Shown: positions 44,466 through 53,786 of the stretch, piece after piece
Layout: every line of letters starts with the position of its first letter
Numbering within the stretch: position 1 is the stretch's first letter
From: an uncultured Clostridia bacterium
GTDB taxonomy: Bacteria; Bacillota; Clostridia; Lachnospirales; Lachnospiraceae
Direction of reading: 5' to 3'
Assembly (NCBI GenBank): GCA_947385955.1
Contig: CANDNA010000019.1
Span: 1-64,000, forward strand
DNA: 64,000 nucleotides
Position numbers and translations under genes: made by a program
Notes under the pieces: generated by a model
Database searches by the model: none
What the model was told of the DNA's origin: nothing
The model's input: only the letters and a program-made list of their open reading frames with translations

Positions 44466-45239
44466 TCAGTGCTTCCGGCTATGATCCATCAGTGTATGCA
44501 GCTTTTTCATAGCCTCTCTGATGCCTCCCACCTCATCAATCAGCCCTTCCCGGACCGCTTCTCCGCCCACCAGTATGGTACCCATATCTTTGGTCAGAAT
44601 CCCGGTAGCCATCATCATCTCTTCCATCCTGTCCCTTGTGACACGACAGTGACTGCATACAAAACCGGTAATACGGTCCTGCATCTGCTTAAAATAATCA
44701 AAAGTCTGCGGCGCACCGATGACCATACCGTTCATCCTCACCGGATGGATAACCATTGTCCCTGTAGGTACAATATAGGAATAATCCGTACTGGTGGCAA
44801 TGGGAACGCCGATGGAATGACTGCCGCCCAATACCAGTGATACGGTAGGCTTGCTCAGGGAAGCAATCATTTCCGCTATGGCAAGCCCGGCCTCCACATC
44901 ACCGCCCATTGTATTCAGAAGTACCAGCAGCCCCTGTATATCACCGCTGTCTTCAATCGCGGCAAGCTGAGGCAGAATATGCTCATACTTGGTGGTTTTG
45001 GCATTGCTGCCCAGATTGTCATGTCCTTCCACCTCTCCGATAATGGTAATCAGATGTACATTTCCCATCGTCGTCTGTCCGGTCTGTTCGATCCGTTCAT
45101 CCTGATGTTTTTCCTGTTCCCGCTTTTCTTCTTTCTGGTTCATACCGTTTTCCGGATTCCTGTTCTGACTGTTACTCTGTCTGCTGTTCTGACTGTTTTT
45201 GGAACTGTTTTTTGAGCTGCTTTTATGATTTTTTGACAT
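44466..45239 (-). CDS. ClpP-like serine protease (TepA/YqeZ-like)
   Basis: 257 residues. A long N-terminal stretch of about 65 residues rich in Ser, Asn, Gln, Glu and Lys is likely disordered. A ClpP-class domain follows: NTMGGDVEAGLAIAEMI, nucleophile Ser in GGSHSIGVP, and the catalytic His in VIHPVRMNG. This family resembles Bacillus TepA more than housekeeping ClpP. Start ATG at 45239 (MSKNHKSSS) follows AGAGG; a longer frame to 45338 is less likely. Confidence 0.8.
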   Translation of the reverse strand: MSKNHKSSSKNSSKNSQNSRQSNSQNRNPENGMNQKEEKREQEKHQDERIEQTGQTTMGNVHLITIIGEVEGHDNLGSNAKTTKYEHILPQLAAIEDSGDIQGLLVLLNTMGGDVEAGLAIAEMIASLSKPTVSLVLGGSHSIGVPIATSTDYSYIVPTGTMVIHPVRMNGMVIGAPQTFDYFKQMQDRITGFVCSHCRVTRDRMEEMMMATGILTKDMGTILVGGEAVREGLIDEVGGIREAMKKLHTLMDHSRKH

Positions 45240-45341
45240 AACTGTTTCCTCTTTCCTTTTCCTGCTGTAACCTGTCTCCATGCAACAAAATAGAGAGCAT
45301 TTCTGCTCCCTATTATCTGCATCTTCGGATTGATTCATGCG

Positions 45342-45515
45342 TTAAAAATCAAAGTCATCCTCGCCGTCCTTCAGCTCCACATCAAATTTCAGCATTTCCG
45401 GCCCCGGCTCAAAGTCAAATCCGATTTCCTTTTTCACATGTTTTTTGGGAAGAGGAAGGGGATTGGGAATATAATGAATCTCCTGTCCGTCCTCTTTTTT
45501 TGTCTGTTCTGCCAT
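45342..45515 (-). CDS. small acidic conserved-type protein
   Basis: 57 residues (MAEQTKKEDGQ start) with Pro-rich NPLPLPKKHVKKE and an acidic C terminus ending DDFDF. GGAG lies about 10 bases before the ATG at 45515. It lies between the zinc-ribbon gene and the ClpP-like gene, all in the same direction. No function recognised; disorder is likely. Possible substrate or partner of the protease (speculative). Confidence 0.55.
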   Translation of the reverse strand: MAEQTKKEDGQEIHYIPNPLPLPKKHVKKEIGFDFEPGPEMLKFDVELKDGEDDFDF

Positions 45516-45529
45516 AAAAATCCTGCTCC

Positions 45530-46450
45530 TTACTCCTGCATATAGGCTTCCCGAAGCATCTCCACCATCTCTTCGTATTTTTTCAGACACCCTTCATTGT
45601 CTCCCTCTTCTATCAATCGTATACAGGGAGCGATATATGTCTGATACAGATGCCTGTAAATTTTTTTCGAATCCTTTTTCCGGTTCACTCTTTTTACAAT
45701 CGTAGGCGCCATATCATAATACCGGGCGATCATTGCCTCGCCTTCCGGAGAAGCGGCCAGATATCCGTCCCGATAAGACTTCAACACCCTTAACTCATAG
45801 CAGTCCAGAGGTTTTTCCAGTCCTTCGCATACCGCTGTGGTAATATAGCAGAGCTTTCTGCGGAAACCATCCTTCAGCGAATCATAATCCGCCGCCTGTA
45901 TTTTACTGTTTTTAAAAGAAGCATCCCACTTTCTGCAGATCTCCTCTGCCAGATCGGAAAGCATCCCATGATCCACAGAAAGAAGCGCCGGCAGTACATA
46001 GGTCACCATATACATATTCATTGTCATCTGCAGAGATTCCCTGCCCAGCTTTCCTTTATGGGCATCCATCACCGCTCTGCCATGCTGCAGAAATATTTCG
46101 GAAATTTCATCCACCGCATGATTCCGGTCAGAGGCGGCCAGCACCGCGCTGCGTATGGTTTTGAGATTTTCCTGATGGGCAATCAGATACTGTTGGAAAC
46201 TGCCCTCATACTGATTTCTCTGAAAACCTTTGACAGTCTTTTCCATATCCTGAAAAAAACTGCCGGCATGTTCCCGAAACCGTTCCAGCTCCGCCATAAA
46301 CGCTCTGTCATCGGCTTCTCTTCCTTCCTCCACGGAAAACTCCTGTCCGCAGAACATACAGATAATACGGTCTCTTCCTACCGGAATCTGCATGGTCTCA
46401 TTGCACTTCGGACATCTTCCCTCTCTGTACTCCATACTGTTTTCCTCCAC
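45530..46450 (-). CDS. zinc-ribbon protein with CFI-box-like C-terminal domain
   Basis: 306 residues. N-terminal zinc ribbon CPKC...CMFC (about 13-35), a helical middle, and a C-terminal part with LCYITTAVCEGLEKPLDCYELRVLKSYRD, which resembles the CFI-box domain seen at the C terminus of several bacterial proteins. Function unknown. Ends 15 bases before the small acidic gene. Confidence 0.65.
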   Translation of the reverse strand: MEENSMEYREGRCPKCNETMQIPVGRDRIICMFCGQEFSVEEGREADDRAFMAELERFREHAGSFFQDMEKTVKGFQRNQYEGSFQQYLIAHQENLKTIRSAVLAASDRNHAVDEISEIFLQHGRAVMDAHKGKLGRESLQMTMNMYMVTYVLPALLSVDHGMLSDLAEEICRKWDASFKNSKIQAADYDSLKDGFRRKLCYITTAVCEGLEKPLDCYELRVLKSYRDGYLAASPEGEAMIARYYDMAPTIVKRVNRKKDSKKIYRHLYQTYIAPCIRLIEEGDNEGCLKKYEEMVEMLREAYMQE

Positions 46451-46480
46451 ACTCTGCAGCTCTGCCTCTCCGACTGCCGC

Positions 46481-47209
46481 TTATTCGTCCCAGTTCGTAT
46501 AAACCGCCTGCACATCGTCGTCTTCATCCAGCAAATCCAGAGTGCGCTGCAGATTTTTAATGTCGCTTTCATCCGTCAGCGCCACATAGTTCTGAGGAAT
46601 CATCGTCACTTCCGAAGAAACCATTGTAACACCGGCCTCTTCCAGCGCTGCCCGCACAGTTTCCAGACTGTCCGGATCGGTAATGATTTCAAAACTGTCC
46701 GCTTCTTCCGTAAAATCTTCTGCTCCGGCATCCAGCGCTGTCATCATCAGATCATCCCCGTCACCGTCATATTCCTCTTTATCAATGATAATCTGTCCTT
46801 TTTTGTCAAACATAAAGGAAACACAGCCCTGTGTCCCAATACTGCCCCTGCCCTTTGTAAAAGCACTTCTGACATTCGCCGCGGTACGGTTCTTATTGTC
46901 TGTCAATGCATCCACGATCACAGCGATTCCGCCGGGTCCGTATCCTTCATATGTAACATATTCATAGTTTACATTGCCCGCATCCCCGGCTGCCTTCTTG
47001 ATCCCTCTTTCAATGGTTTCATTGGGCATGTTATTGGCCTTGGCCTTGGCAACCACTGCGGCAAGCCGGAAATTGTTATTGACATCCGGGCCGCCTTCCT
47101 TGACCGCCACTGCAATCTCCCTGCCGATTATCGTAAAAATCTTGCCTTTGGCCGCATCGTTTTTTTCTTTTTTATGTTTGATATTTGCAAATTTTGAATG
47201 TCCTGACAT
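46481..47209 (-). CDS. yebC: YebC/PmpR-family protein
   Basis: 242 residues with the family N terminus [20 protein letters not shown] and [12 protein letters not shown]. YebC proteins were long called transcription regulators; some are now linked to translation of proline-rich stretches. Full length and strongly conserved. Lies 38 bases after the CBS protein gene. Confidence 0.95.
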   Translation of the reverse strand: MSGHSKFANIKHKKEKNDAAKGKIFTIIGREIAVAVKEGGPDVNNNFRLAAVVAKAKANNMPNETIERGIKKAAGDAGNVNYEYVTYEGYGPGGIAVIVDALTDNKNRTAANVRSAFTKGRGSIGTQGCVSFMFDKKGQIIIDKEEYDGDGDDLMMTALDAGAEDFTEEADSFEIITDPDSLETVRAALEEAGVTMVSSEVTMIPQNYVALTDESDIKNLQRTLDLLDEDDDVQAVYTNWDE

Positions 47210-47247
47210 GGTATTCTCCCTTTCCTGATTCTCCTGCTGTGTCCCGG

Positions 47248-48168
47248 TTAACCGGGGCCGGCATCTGCACCGGTTCCCGCCTCTGCCTGTGGCGGCGGCT
47301 TGGTCACCAGCACGTTTTCTATCACTCTGTTTTTTACAGATAAAACAGTAAAATGCCAGCCGTCCACATCTGTTTCGAACTTCTCATCATCGTCCGGAAT
47401 CTTGTCCATTCTCGAAATCAGAAATCCGTTCAGTGTTTCAAAATCCTGCTCCTCAAAAGCAATAGCAAACCGCTCCTCCAGCTCTTTTAAGGGCGTCAGC
47501 CCTTCTATCACATATTCGTTTTCGCTTTTTTCTTCAATATGGCCTTCTTCCTCGTCATATTCGTCCATAATATTGCCCACGATTTCTTCCAGGATATCCT
47601 CCATTGCCACCAGACCGGCTGTCTGCCCATATTCGTCAATGACAATGACCATATGTATTTTCATGGCCCGCATATTGTGGAACAATGCGTCAATATTTCT
47701 TGTCTCCGGTATGAACCTGGCCTCCCGCACAAGCCCCTTGATACTTTTGATCTTTTTTTCGGTTATCGTGCTGCTCTTACTGGTTTCCCTTGTCCGAACT
47801 GCATCCTTAAAATGCAGAATCCCGATAATATGGTCAATATCACCTTCATAGACCGGATACCGGCTCTTATTCTCATTGATGATAAAAGTCAGGGCTTCCT
47901 GCAATGTCATATTGCCGTCCAGTGCCACGATATTTTTCCGATGTATCATAATATCCTGTGCTTCTTTGTCGCCAAATTCAAAGATGTTGGTAATCATCTC
48001 TGCTTCGCTTGCCTGCAGCACACCCTGTTCGTGCCCTTCATTGACCATAGAAATGATCTCTTTCTCTGTCACATCCCCGTCCGTCTGTCTGCCGATCAGG
48101 CCTGCGATCTTGGAAAATCCCCGTTTCATGATACCTGGTTTCCCGGCAGTAGGCCCACCGTCCTCCAT
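47248..48168 (-). CDS. CBS-pair plus CorC/HlyC domain protein
   Basis: 306 residues: a pair of CBS domains (about 65-200; [45 protein letters not shown]) and a C-terminal CorC_HlyC domain. The DUF21 membrane domain of full-length hemolysin-type proteins is missing, so it resembles soluble CorC rather than CorB-type transporters. May regulate a magnesium or cobalt exporter, or bind adenine nucleotides. Confidence 0.85.
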   Translation of the reverse strand: MEDGGPTAGKPGIMKRGFSKIAGLIGRQTDGDVTEKEIISMVNEGHEQGVLQASEAEMITNIFEFGDKEAQDIMIHRKNIVALDGNMTLQEALTFIINENKSRYPVYEGDIDHIIGILHFKDAVRTRETSKSSTITEKKIKSIKGLVREARFIPETRNIDALFHNMRAMKIHMVIVIDEYGQTAGLVAMEDILEEIVGNIMDEYDEEEGHIEEKSENEYVIEGLTPLKELEERFAIAFEEQDFETLNGFLISRMDKIPDDDEKFETDVDGWHFTVLSVKNRVIENVLVTKPPPQAEAGTGADAGPG

Positions 48169-48226
48169 TTTGTCATCTCCTCTTCCTTATCTTTCCAAAG
48201 TCTTATGTATGAATATAGCATTTTCT

Positions 48227-49075
48227 CTATCTGACGTCAAGGACGCCGTTTCTCACAGTCATATACACATCCTCTTTCCAGGTGGTATAAATCTCTGCAC
48301 CGGTATCGGTCAGTGCCTGCTGTGTCTCTTCTTCCGCCTCTTTTGCTGTCACTACCGCAATTTCAGGCGACAGCATCTCTATCAGCGCATCCCCGTTGCC
48401 GCTGTCTCTTCCATGATAAGCCGTCTTATACACATCCACCTGCGGCAGCGCTTCTTCCAGCAGTTCCCCGATCCTTTTTTTCTTGGCATCCCCTGCAAAA
48501 AAGAACCTCCTGCCCTCATATTCAGCCAGCACCGCAAGAGAATAGTTGTTGGCACTGCCGTATTCCTCCTCTCCAGGCGGATAGACAGTAAGCTGCAGAC
48601 TGCCGAACACAAGCTGCTGCCGGGCATCCGGTACGGAAACAACGCATCCGGAAAGTCCGTCCAGCCTCCTCTCCAAATCATCCTGCAGCGCAGAATCTTT
48701 GTCACAGGCAGTCTGCATTACCCATTTTACGGGAAAGTTCTCCAATACTGCTGCCGCGCCGCCTATATGGTCCTTGTCAGGATGGGTCAGAATCAGCAGG
48801 TCCACCTGTTCCACCTGCAAACGCTTCATCTTTTCCACCAGTTCCGTGCTGTCTGCTTCCACTCCCGTATCAATCAGAATATTGGTATCCTCTGTCTGCA
48901 GCAGGATACTGTCCGCATCTTCCGAACAGGCAAAAAACCATACATCCAGTCCTGTGCTCTGCCCGTATCCCGTTTCCGTCCTGCCGCAGGCCTGTGCCAT
49001 ACCCGACAGGAAAAGAAATAACAGGCACACAAAAACGCGTACCTGTATCTTTCTTTTTTGATTGCTTACGCGCAT
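48227..49075 (-). CDS. secreted ComEC-like metallo-beta-lactamase-fold hydrolase
   Basis: 282 residues with an N-terminal signal (KIQVRVFVCLLFLFLSGMAQ, then Cys-Gly) and an MBL domain. The metal motif is THPDKDHIGG (about residue 95), with later GDAKKKRIGEL and YHGRDSGNG segments. Resembles the C-terminal hydrolase domain of ComEC but stands alone. Start ATG at 49075 has AAAAGGAGAG upstream. It follows mazF by 11 bases. Confidence 0.85.
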   Translation of the reverse strand: MRVSNQKRKIQVRVFVCLLFLFLSGMAQACGRTETGYGQSTGLDVWFFACSEDADSILLQTEDTNILIDTGVEADSTELVEKMKRLQVEQVDLLILTHPDKDHIGGAAAVLENFPVKWVMQTACDKDSALQDDLERRLDGLSGCVVSVPDARQQLVFGSLQLTVYPPGEEEYGSANNYSLAVLAEYEGRRFFFAGDAKKKRIGELLEEALPQVDVYKTAYHGRDSGNGDALIEMLSPEIAVVTAKEAEEETQQALTDTGAEIYTTWKEDVYMTVRNGVLDVR

Positions 49076-49086
49076 ATACTCTCCTT

Positions 49087-49428
49087 TTATGTATCCAGTT
49101 CCAGACTGATCAAAAGCCCTCTGTTCACTTTTTCCATAATATCCCGGTCCAGATGACATACTTTATCCTTTAAGCGTTTCTTATCAATCGTGCGGAGCTG
49201 TTCCAGCAGCACAACAGAATCCTTGACCATTTCATACCGGCTGGAATCCAGTTCGATATGTGTGGGCAGTTTTGCCTTATTCATCCTGGAAGTAATGGCA
49301 GCGCAGATGACCGTAGGGCTGTGCCGGTTGCCCACATCATTCTGCACGATCAGTACAGGCCGGATGCCGCCCTGCTCGGAGCCGATCACAGGTCTTAAAT
49401 CCGCATAGTATACATCTCCACGTTTCAT
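49087..49428 (-). CDS. ndoA: MazF/NdoA-type endoribonuclease toxin
   Basis: 113 residues of the PemK/MazF family: [20 protein letters not shown] and RPVLIVQND at the N terminus are typical of Bacillus EndoA, an mRNA interferase cutting at U-ACAU. It lies 38 bases downstream of alr, the same place as in Bacillus, but the antitoxin gene normally found between alr and ndoA is absent. An antitoxin elsewhere or a tamed toxin must be assumed. Confidence 0.9.
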   Translation of the reverse strand: MKRGDVYYADLRPVIGSEQGGIRPVLIVQNDVGNRHSPTVICAAITSRMNKAKLPTHIELDSSRYEMVKDSVVLLEQLRTIDKKRLKDKVCHLDRDIMEKVNRGLLISLELDT

Positions 49429-49466
49429 GTTCTATGTTACACTTCCTTCATTTCAATATAGCAATA

Positions 49467-50684
49467 TTATTGCCCTTTTTCCGGAAGGTATTCAAAATCC
49501 TGATCATAATCTTTTGTTCCTGTAATCTTTCCGCCTCTTTTGTAAACACGGGGGATACGCTTGCTGATTCCGCATACCAGTTCATAATTAAACCGTCCGG
49601 ACAACTCCCCCAGATATTCGGCAGTAATCCGCTCCCCGCCGTCTGCTCCCAGCAGTGTCACCTCATCGCCTTCCACAGCTTCCGGAATCCCTGACACATC
49701 CACCATCATCTGATCCATACAGATCCTGCCCAGAATCTGTGCCCGCCTGCCGTGGATCAGCACATATCCTTTCCCGGACAGTCCTCTGGGATAACCGTCT
49801 GCATACCCCACCGGAACCGTGGCTACCCGCATCCGCTCTTTTGTGGTATAGGTCCCTCCATAACTGATCTGCCTGCCTGCTTCCAGCTCCTTCACATATA
49901 CAATATGGCTTTTGAAGGAAAGCGCCGGTTTCAATAAAACAATATCCTTTTCCACTTCCTCAGACGGCCACAGACCATAAAGGGCAATTCCGGCTCTGAC
50001 CAAATCCATATTGGCCTGAGGCAGACGGATAATGCCCGCGCTGTTGGAACAGTGCCGCAGAGGAATCAAAAGCCCCAGCTCCTGCTCCACCCGATCCACA
50101 AACGCCCTGAATGTTTCATACTGGGCCAGCGCAGCGCTTTTATCCGCTTCGTCTGCTTTGGCAAAATGTGTAAAAATACCTTCTATGCAAATACCCGGCA
50201 GCTCCATGATCTGCCGGATCAGCCCGATCCCGCTCTCATCCGGCCGAATCCCGATCCTGGACATTCCTGTGTCTACCTTAATATGCACTTTTGCCTCTTT
50301 TCCCAGAGACACAGCCTCCTGCGACAATTCCCTGGCACTGTCCGGCCGAAACAGCGTCGGCCGGATTTCCTGCCGGATCAGCTCTTTGGTGCAATAGGGA
50401 AACGTATACCCCAGAATCAGAATCGGCTTTTTCACACCGCTTTTCCGTAACAGTTCCGCCTCTTCAAAAGTAGCCACGGCAAAACCGTACAGATACGGCA
50501 GCGGTTCCAGCACCTGTGATAACGGTACACTTCCGTGACCGTAACCGTCAGCCTTAATCACCGCAATCATCTGTGTCTTTTCTGCAATATTGGCTTTCAT
50601 ATGATCCATATTATGGCAAATGGCATCCAGATCCACCTCGGCCCATGCCCTTGCATAGGATGCCAGCCTGTCATTTAAGTCCAT
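49467..50684 (-). CDS. alr: alanine racemase
   Basis: 405-residue fold-type III PLP enzyme making D-alanine for peptidoglycan. PLP Lys44 in VIKADGYGHG; the second catalytic Tyr in ISYGGTYTT. About 20 residues longer than average at the C terminus. Start overlaps the nnr stop by 10 bases. Upstream of mazF as in other Firmicutes. Confidence 0.95.
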   Translation of the reverse strand: MDLNDRLASYARAWAEVDLDAICHNMDHMKANIAEKTQMIAVIKADGYGHGSVPLSQVLEPLPYLYGFAVATFEEAELLRKSGVKKPILILGYTFPYCTKELIRQEIRPTLFRPDSARELSQEAVSLGKEAKVHIKVDTGMSRIGIRPDESGIGLIRQIMELPGICIEGIFTHFAKADEADKSAALAQYETFRAFVDRVEQELGLLIPLRHCSNSAGIIRLPQANMDLVRAGIALYGLWPSEEVEKDIVLLKPALSFKSHIVYVKELEAGRQISYGGTYTTKERMRVATVPVGYADGYPRGLSGKGYVLIHGRRAQILGRICMDQMMVDVSGIPEAVEGDEVTLLGADGGERITAEYLGELSGRFNYELVCGISKRIPRVYKRGGKITGTKDYDQDFEYLPEKGQ

Positions 50685-52231
50685 CCTCTGTTTCCTCCTT
50701 CTGTAAGTACCTCCGGCAGTGCTTCCAGCAAATCGCCTGCCTTTACGGCATAGACTGACTTTACAGAAGATGCCCGGTTTCCGGCAAGCCCATGCAGATA
50801 TACTGCCAGGGCAGCCGCTTCCAGTCCCTGCATCCCCTGTGCCAGCAATCCGGCCAGAATCCCGGCCAGTACATCGCCGCTTCCCCCGGTAGCCATACCG
50901 TTGTCACCGGATGTATTCAGATAAATTTCTCCCGCCGGATCCGCCGCCACCGTTCTGGCATCCTTGCATACAAGAATCACCCCATGATCTCTGGCATAAG
51001 ATACCGCCGCAGAAATGATATCTTCCTTACAACATTTTATGCTCTTTTTCGCCAACCGTGAAAACTCTCCCAGGTGGGGCGTAAAATATACCTTTGTTTC
51101 ATGGATTTCCCCGGTTTCCTCCCGCCTGTCCCTGTCCTGTTGTAACCAGTCAGGATGGGAAGCCAGTATATTCAACCCATCCGCATCCACCACCAGGGGC
51201 AGACGGCAGTGAGCCCATACATACTGCATCATCAGGCAGGCCCGTTCATCCGTCCCGATTCCGGGTCCGGCCACCACACAGTCCGCCCAGTCAAGCGCCT
51301 CTTTTAAGAGCCTTTCCACATCCTCATTTTCATAGGTGTCCACAATGGCCTCCGGCACTGTCTGCATCAGTATATTCCTGTTTTCCTTTACCGTCAGGAC
51401 ACGTACCAGCCCGGCCCCGATACGATAGGCGCCCAGTGCCGCAAACTGGCAGGCTCCGCACATCCGCTCATTGCCCGCAATCACCAGCACCCGGCCAAAG
51501 CTGCCTTTATTTCCGTCATTCTTTCTGACGGGAAGCCTGACAAGATCCGTCCTGTCATAGACAAACCCCAGCGGTTTCTCACCGGCAGGATGGGAAATAC
51601 CGATTTTGCGGCAGACCACCCTGCCTGCGTACTCTGCACCCGGATACAAAATCAGTCCCGGCTTGACATAGCCATACGTTACGGTCAAGTCCGCCCTGAC
51701 CGCCGCCTCCATAACCTTTCCTGTATCCGCATGGATACCGGAAGGGATGTCCACCGCCACCACACAGGCTGAAGAAGCATTGATCCAGTCGATCATCTCC
51801 CTGTATCTTCCTGTTACACTCCTGGACAGCCCGATCCCAAACAAGGCATCCACAATCACCGCAAACGCTCCCCGCGGCACATCGGTTTCCACCACCTCTC
51901 CCAGACGCTCCAGAATCTGCATCTGGGCCTTCGTTTCACTGCTGCATCTTTCCCGTTCTCCTGCCAGCACAAAAGAGACCGGATAGCCGTGCTCTGCCAG
52001 AATACGCCCAATGGCAAAACCATCTCCTCCATTGTTGCCGCAGCCTGCCAGGATCAACACCCGGCTTTTATCCAGGCTCCGCTCTGTCCCTTTTAGCGGA
52101 AACCGGCTCATAATCTCTTCTGCCGTCGCAAAGGCTGCCCGTTCCATCAATACAAGCGAGGGAATCCCCGTGTTTTCCGTAGCTGCCTGATCATATGCCT
52201 TCATCTGTGCACTGCTCACCAGATATTGCAT
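50675..52231 (-). CDS. nnr: bifunctional NAD(P)H-hydrate epimerase/dehydratase
   Basis: 518 residues. N-terminal NnrE/YjeF domain (about 1-215; AGCGNNGGDGFAIGR) epimerises NAD(P)HX, and the C-terminal NnrD kinase-fold domain (about 240-515; GNKGSFGRVLVIAGN, GSGDVLAGILAGLLAQ with the catalytic Asp) dehydrates it with ADP or ATP. It repairs damaged NAD(P)H. ATG at 52231 follows AAGGAGG; a longer frame is a shadow. Upstream of alr, a common Firmicute arrangement. Confidence 0.95.
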   Translation of the reverse strand: MQYLVSSAQMKAYDQAATENTGIPSLVLMERAAFATAEEIMSRFPLKGTERSLDKSRVLILAGCGNNGGDGFAIGRILAEHGYPVSFVLAGERERCSSETKAQMQILERLGEVVETDVPRGAFAVIVDALFGIGLSRSVTGRYREMIDWINASSACVVAVDIPSGIHADTGKVMEAAVRADLTVTYGYVKPGLILYPGAEYAGRVVCRKIGISHPAGEKPLGFVYDRTDLVRLPVRKNDGNKGSFGRVLVIAGNERMCGACQFAALGAYRIGAGLVRVLTVKENRNILMQTVPEAIVDTYENEDVERLLKEALDWADCVVAGPGIGTDERACLMMQYVWAHCRLPLVVDADGLNILASHPDWLQQDRDRREETGEIHETKVYFTPHLGEFSRLAKKSIKCCKEDIISAAVSYARDHGVILVCKDARTVAADPAGEIYLNTSGDNGMATGGSGDVLAGILAGLLAQGMQGLEAAALAVYLHGLAGNRASSVKSVYAVKAGDLLEALPEVLTEGGNRGWT

Positions 52232-52272
52232 GTTTTCCTCCTTACCGCTGCTTTCCTTCTTCCTATCTGAAA

Positions 52273-52300
52273 ATGCGTCAAAGCATTCCCTTTGACGCAT
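52273..52300 (-). terminator. intrinsic terminator before nnr
   Basis: Perfect 11-bp stem ATGCGTCAAAG/CTTTGACGCAT with a six-base loop and a short T3 tract, after the coiled-coil gene. Termination may be partial. Confidence 0.65.
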
Positions 52301-52311
52301 CTTATTGCAGA

Positions 52312-52971
52312 TTATTTTTTATCATTTTTTACAACAGGCGGCCTTTCGCCCGGATTGTACTGCATATCAAATATTTCAAGTACCTCTGACCCGAAAATAT
52401 CATGCATGTAGGAATACAGTTCAAAATTTACAGTTTCGCTGTCCTGCTTTTTTAATACCTTTTTTTTCAGTTCTATTCTGGTACTGGTCAGCCAGTCGTT
52501 GATTTCATTGATCTCTTTCGTATTCTGCTGCAGCCTCTGATAGCAGAGTTCCATCGTGGCCACCATCAGTTTATAGTTGATGTCGTCAATTTCCTTTGGG
52601 AGCTCCAGATTTTCGTCCCGGTACTGGCCCATCTTCACATTGCACTCTTCTATCAACCGCCGGCTCTCATCCATCTTTTTATCCACCTGAGGAGAAGCCG
52701 ACTCAATCTCATCCATAGAAGCCACAATATTCTCCATCAGCTTCTTTTTCAGAAGATGCATGTCTTTCAGTTCTGTATTGATCTTTCCCTGCCGTTTCAA
52801 AAGATCATTCAGCTTTTCCGACAAACGTCCGATTTCCGCGGTGCTGCCCAGACGTGCAATCAGTTTATGCCATTTATTGTCCAGTGTCAGAACCGGTATC
52901 TTTTTCCCTGCCAGTGCTGCCCTGTACTTTTTCTCATCGCCCCGGTTCCCCTTACGTTTTCTGATTACCAT
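52312..52971 (-). CDS. coiled-coil protein, unrecognised
   Basis: 219 residues, almost entirely predicted helical with heptad-like runs (about 40-180; GRLSEKLNDLLKRQ, ELKDMHLLKKKLMENI). No membrane segment or enzymatic motif. Starts 8 bases after rex, so it is probably translated from the rex transcript. The family is not recognised beyond being clostridial in flavour; a structural or regulatory role is guesswork. Confidence 0.75.
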   Translation of the reverse strand: MVIRKRKGNRGDEKKYRAALAGKKIPVLTLDNKWHKLIARLGSTAEIGRLSEKLNDLLKRQGKINTELKDMHLLKKKLMENIVASMDEIESASPQVDKKMDESRRLIEECNVKMGQYRDENLELPKEIDDINYKLMVATMELCYQRLQQNTKEINEINDWLTSTRIELKKKVLKKQDSETVNFELYSYMHDIFGSEVLEIFDMQYNPGERPPVVKNDKK

Positions 52972-52979
52972 ATCCCCAT

Positions 52980-53621
52980 CTACCCTCTTTGCTTTTCATA
53001 ACAACTGATCGTATAGGAAAGCTTCATCAAACTGTCAGACAGATGCACATTTTCCACCTGTACCCCCTCAGGCACATGCAGATCCACATGTGCGAAATTC
53101 CAGATTGCTTTGATCCCATAACCGATCAGCCGGTCAGCCACCTCCACCGCACTGTTTTTCGGAACCGTTAATACCGCAATATCGATGTTTTTCTCCCGGA
53201 TTCTCTGTCCCACCAGCTCCATTGGCTCAACTTCCAGATTTCTTACCACTCTGCCATAGAGCTTTGGATCCACGTCAAAAATCCCCTGCATCAGAAACCC
53301 TCTTTTTTCAAAGTTCATATAATTGGCCAATGCCTGCCCCAGATTTCCGGCGCCCACAATAATCAGCCTGTGTTGTTTGTCCAGTCCCAGTATCCTGCCA
53401 ATCTCTGCATACAGATATTCCACATTATATCCATAGCCCTGCTGTCCAAAGCCGCCAAAATTATTAAAATCCTGTCTGATCTGGGAAGCTGTCACCTGCA
53501 TAAGCCTGCTCAGATCCTGTGAGGAAATACGTTCCACTCCCTCATCCCTGAGTTCCCCAAGATACCGGAAATACCTTGGCAGCCTGCCGATGACCGCCTG
53601 TGATATCCCTTTTCCTTCCAT
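52980..53621 (-). CDS. rex: redox-sensing transcriptional repressor Rex
   Basis: 213 residues: N-terminal winged helix (SQDLSRLMQVTASQIRQDFN) and Rossmann domain with GAGNLGQALANY; C-terminal domain-swapped helix. Rex binds DNA when NAD+/NADH is high and releases when NADH rises, controlling fermentative genes. ATG at 53621 (MEGKGISQAV) gives the usual length; the open frame to 53678 is unlikely. Heads the coiled-coil gene; a candidate half-site lies in its own promoter. Confidence 0.96.
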   Translation of the reverse strand: MEGKGISQAVIGRLPRYFRYLGELRDEGVERISSQDLSRLMQVTASQIRQDFNNFGGFGQQGYGYNVEYLYAEIGRILGLDKQHRLIIVGAGNLGQALANYMNFEKRGFLMQGIFDVDPKLYGRVVRNLEVEPMELVGQRIREKNIDIAVLTVPKNSAVEVADRLIGYGIKAIWNFAHVDLHVPEGVQVENVHLSDSLMKLSYTISCYEKQRG

Positions 53622-53687
53622 CTTGTATCTGCCCCCGATTCCATATTTCACACGAACCCTTCTGCGTACCGTGCGCATCTACTTTTT

Positions 53688-53716
53688 ATTATATAAAATT
53701 GTGAAATTCCTGTCAA
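53688..53716 (-). promoter_or_regulatory. rex promoter, consensus
   Basis: Minus-strand TTGACA (53711-53716), 17-base spacer, TATAAT (53688-53693). The plus-strand sequence TTGTGAAATTCCTGTCAA (53699-53716) has one perfect Rex half-site TTGTGAAAT within it; the other half is poor. Confidence 0.8.
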
Positions 53717-53728
53717 TGAAATGCAGAC

Positions 53729-53757
53729 TTGTATTTGTAAACCATTTCCATTAAAAT
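53729..53757 (+). promoter_or_regulatory. promoter of the ABC-F gene
   Basis: TTGTAT (53729-53734), 17-base spacer, TAAAAT (53752-53757), divergent from rex. Confidence 0.6.
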
Positions 53758-53786
53758 AGAGGAGATTACGTTCGGAGGAAATGCAT

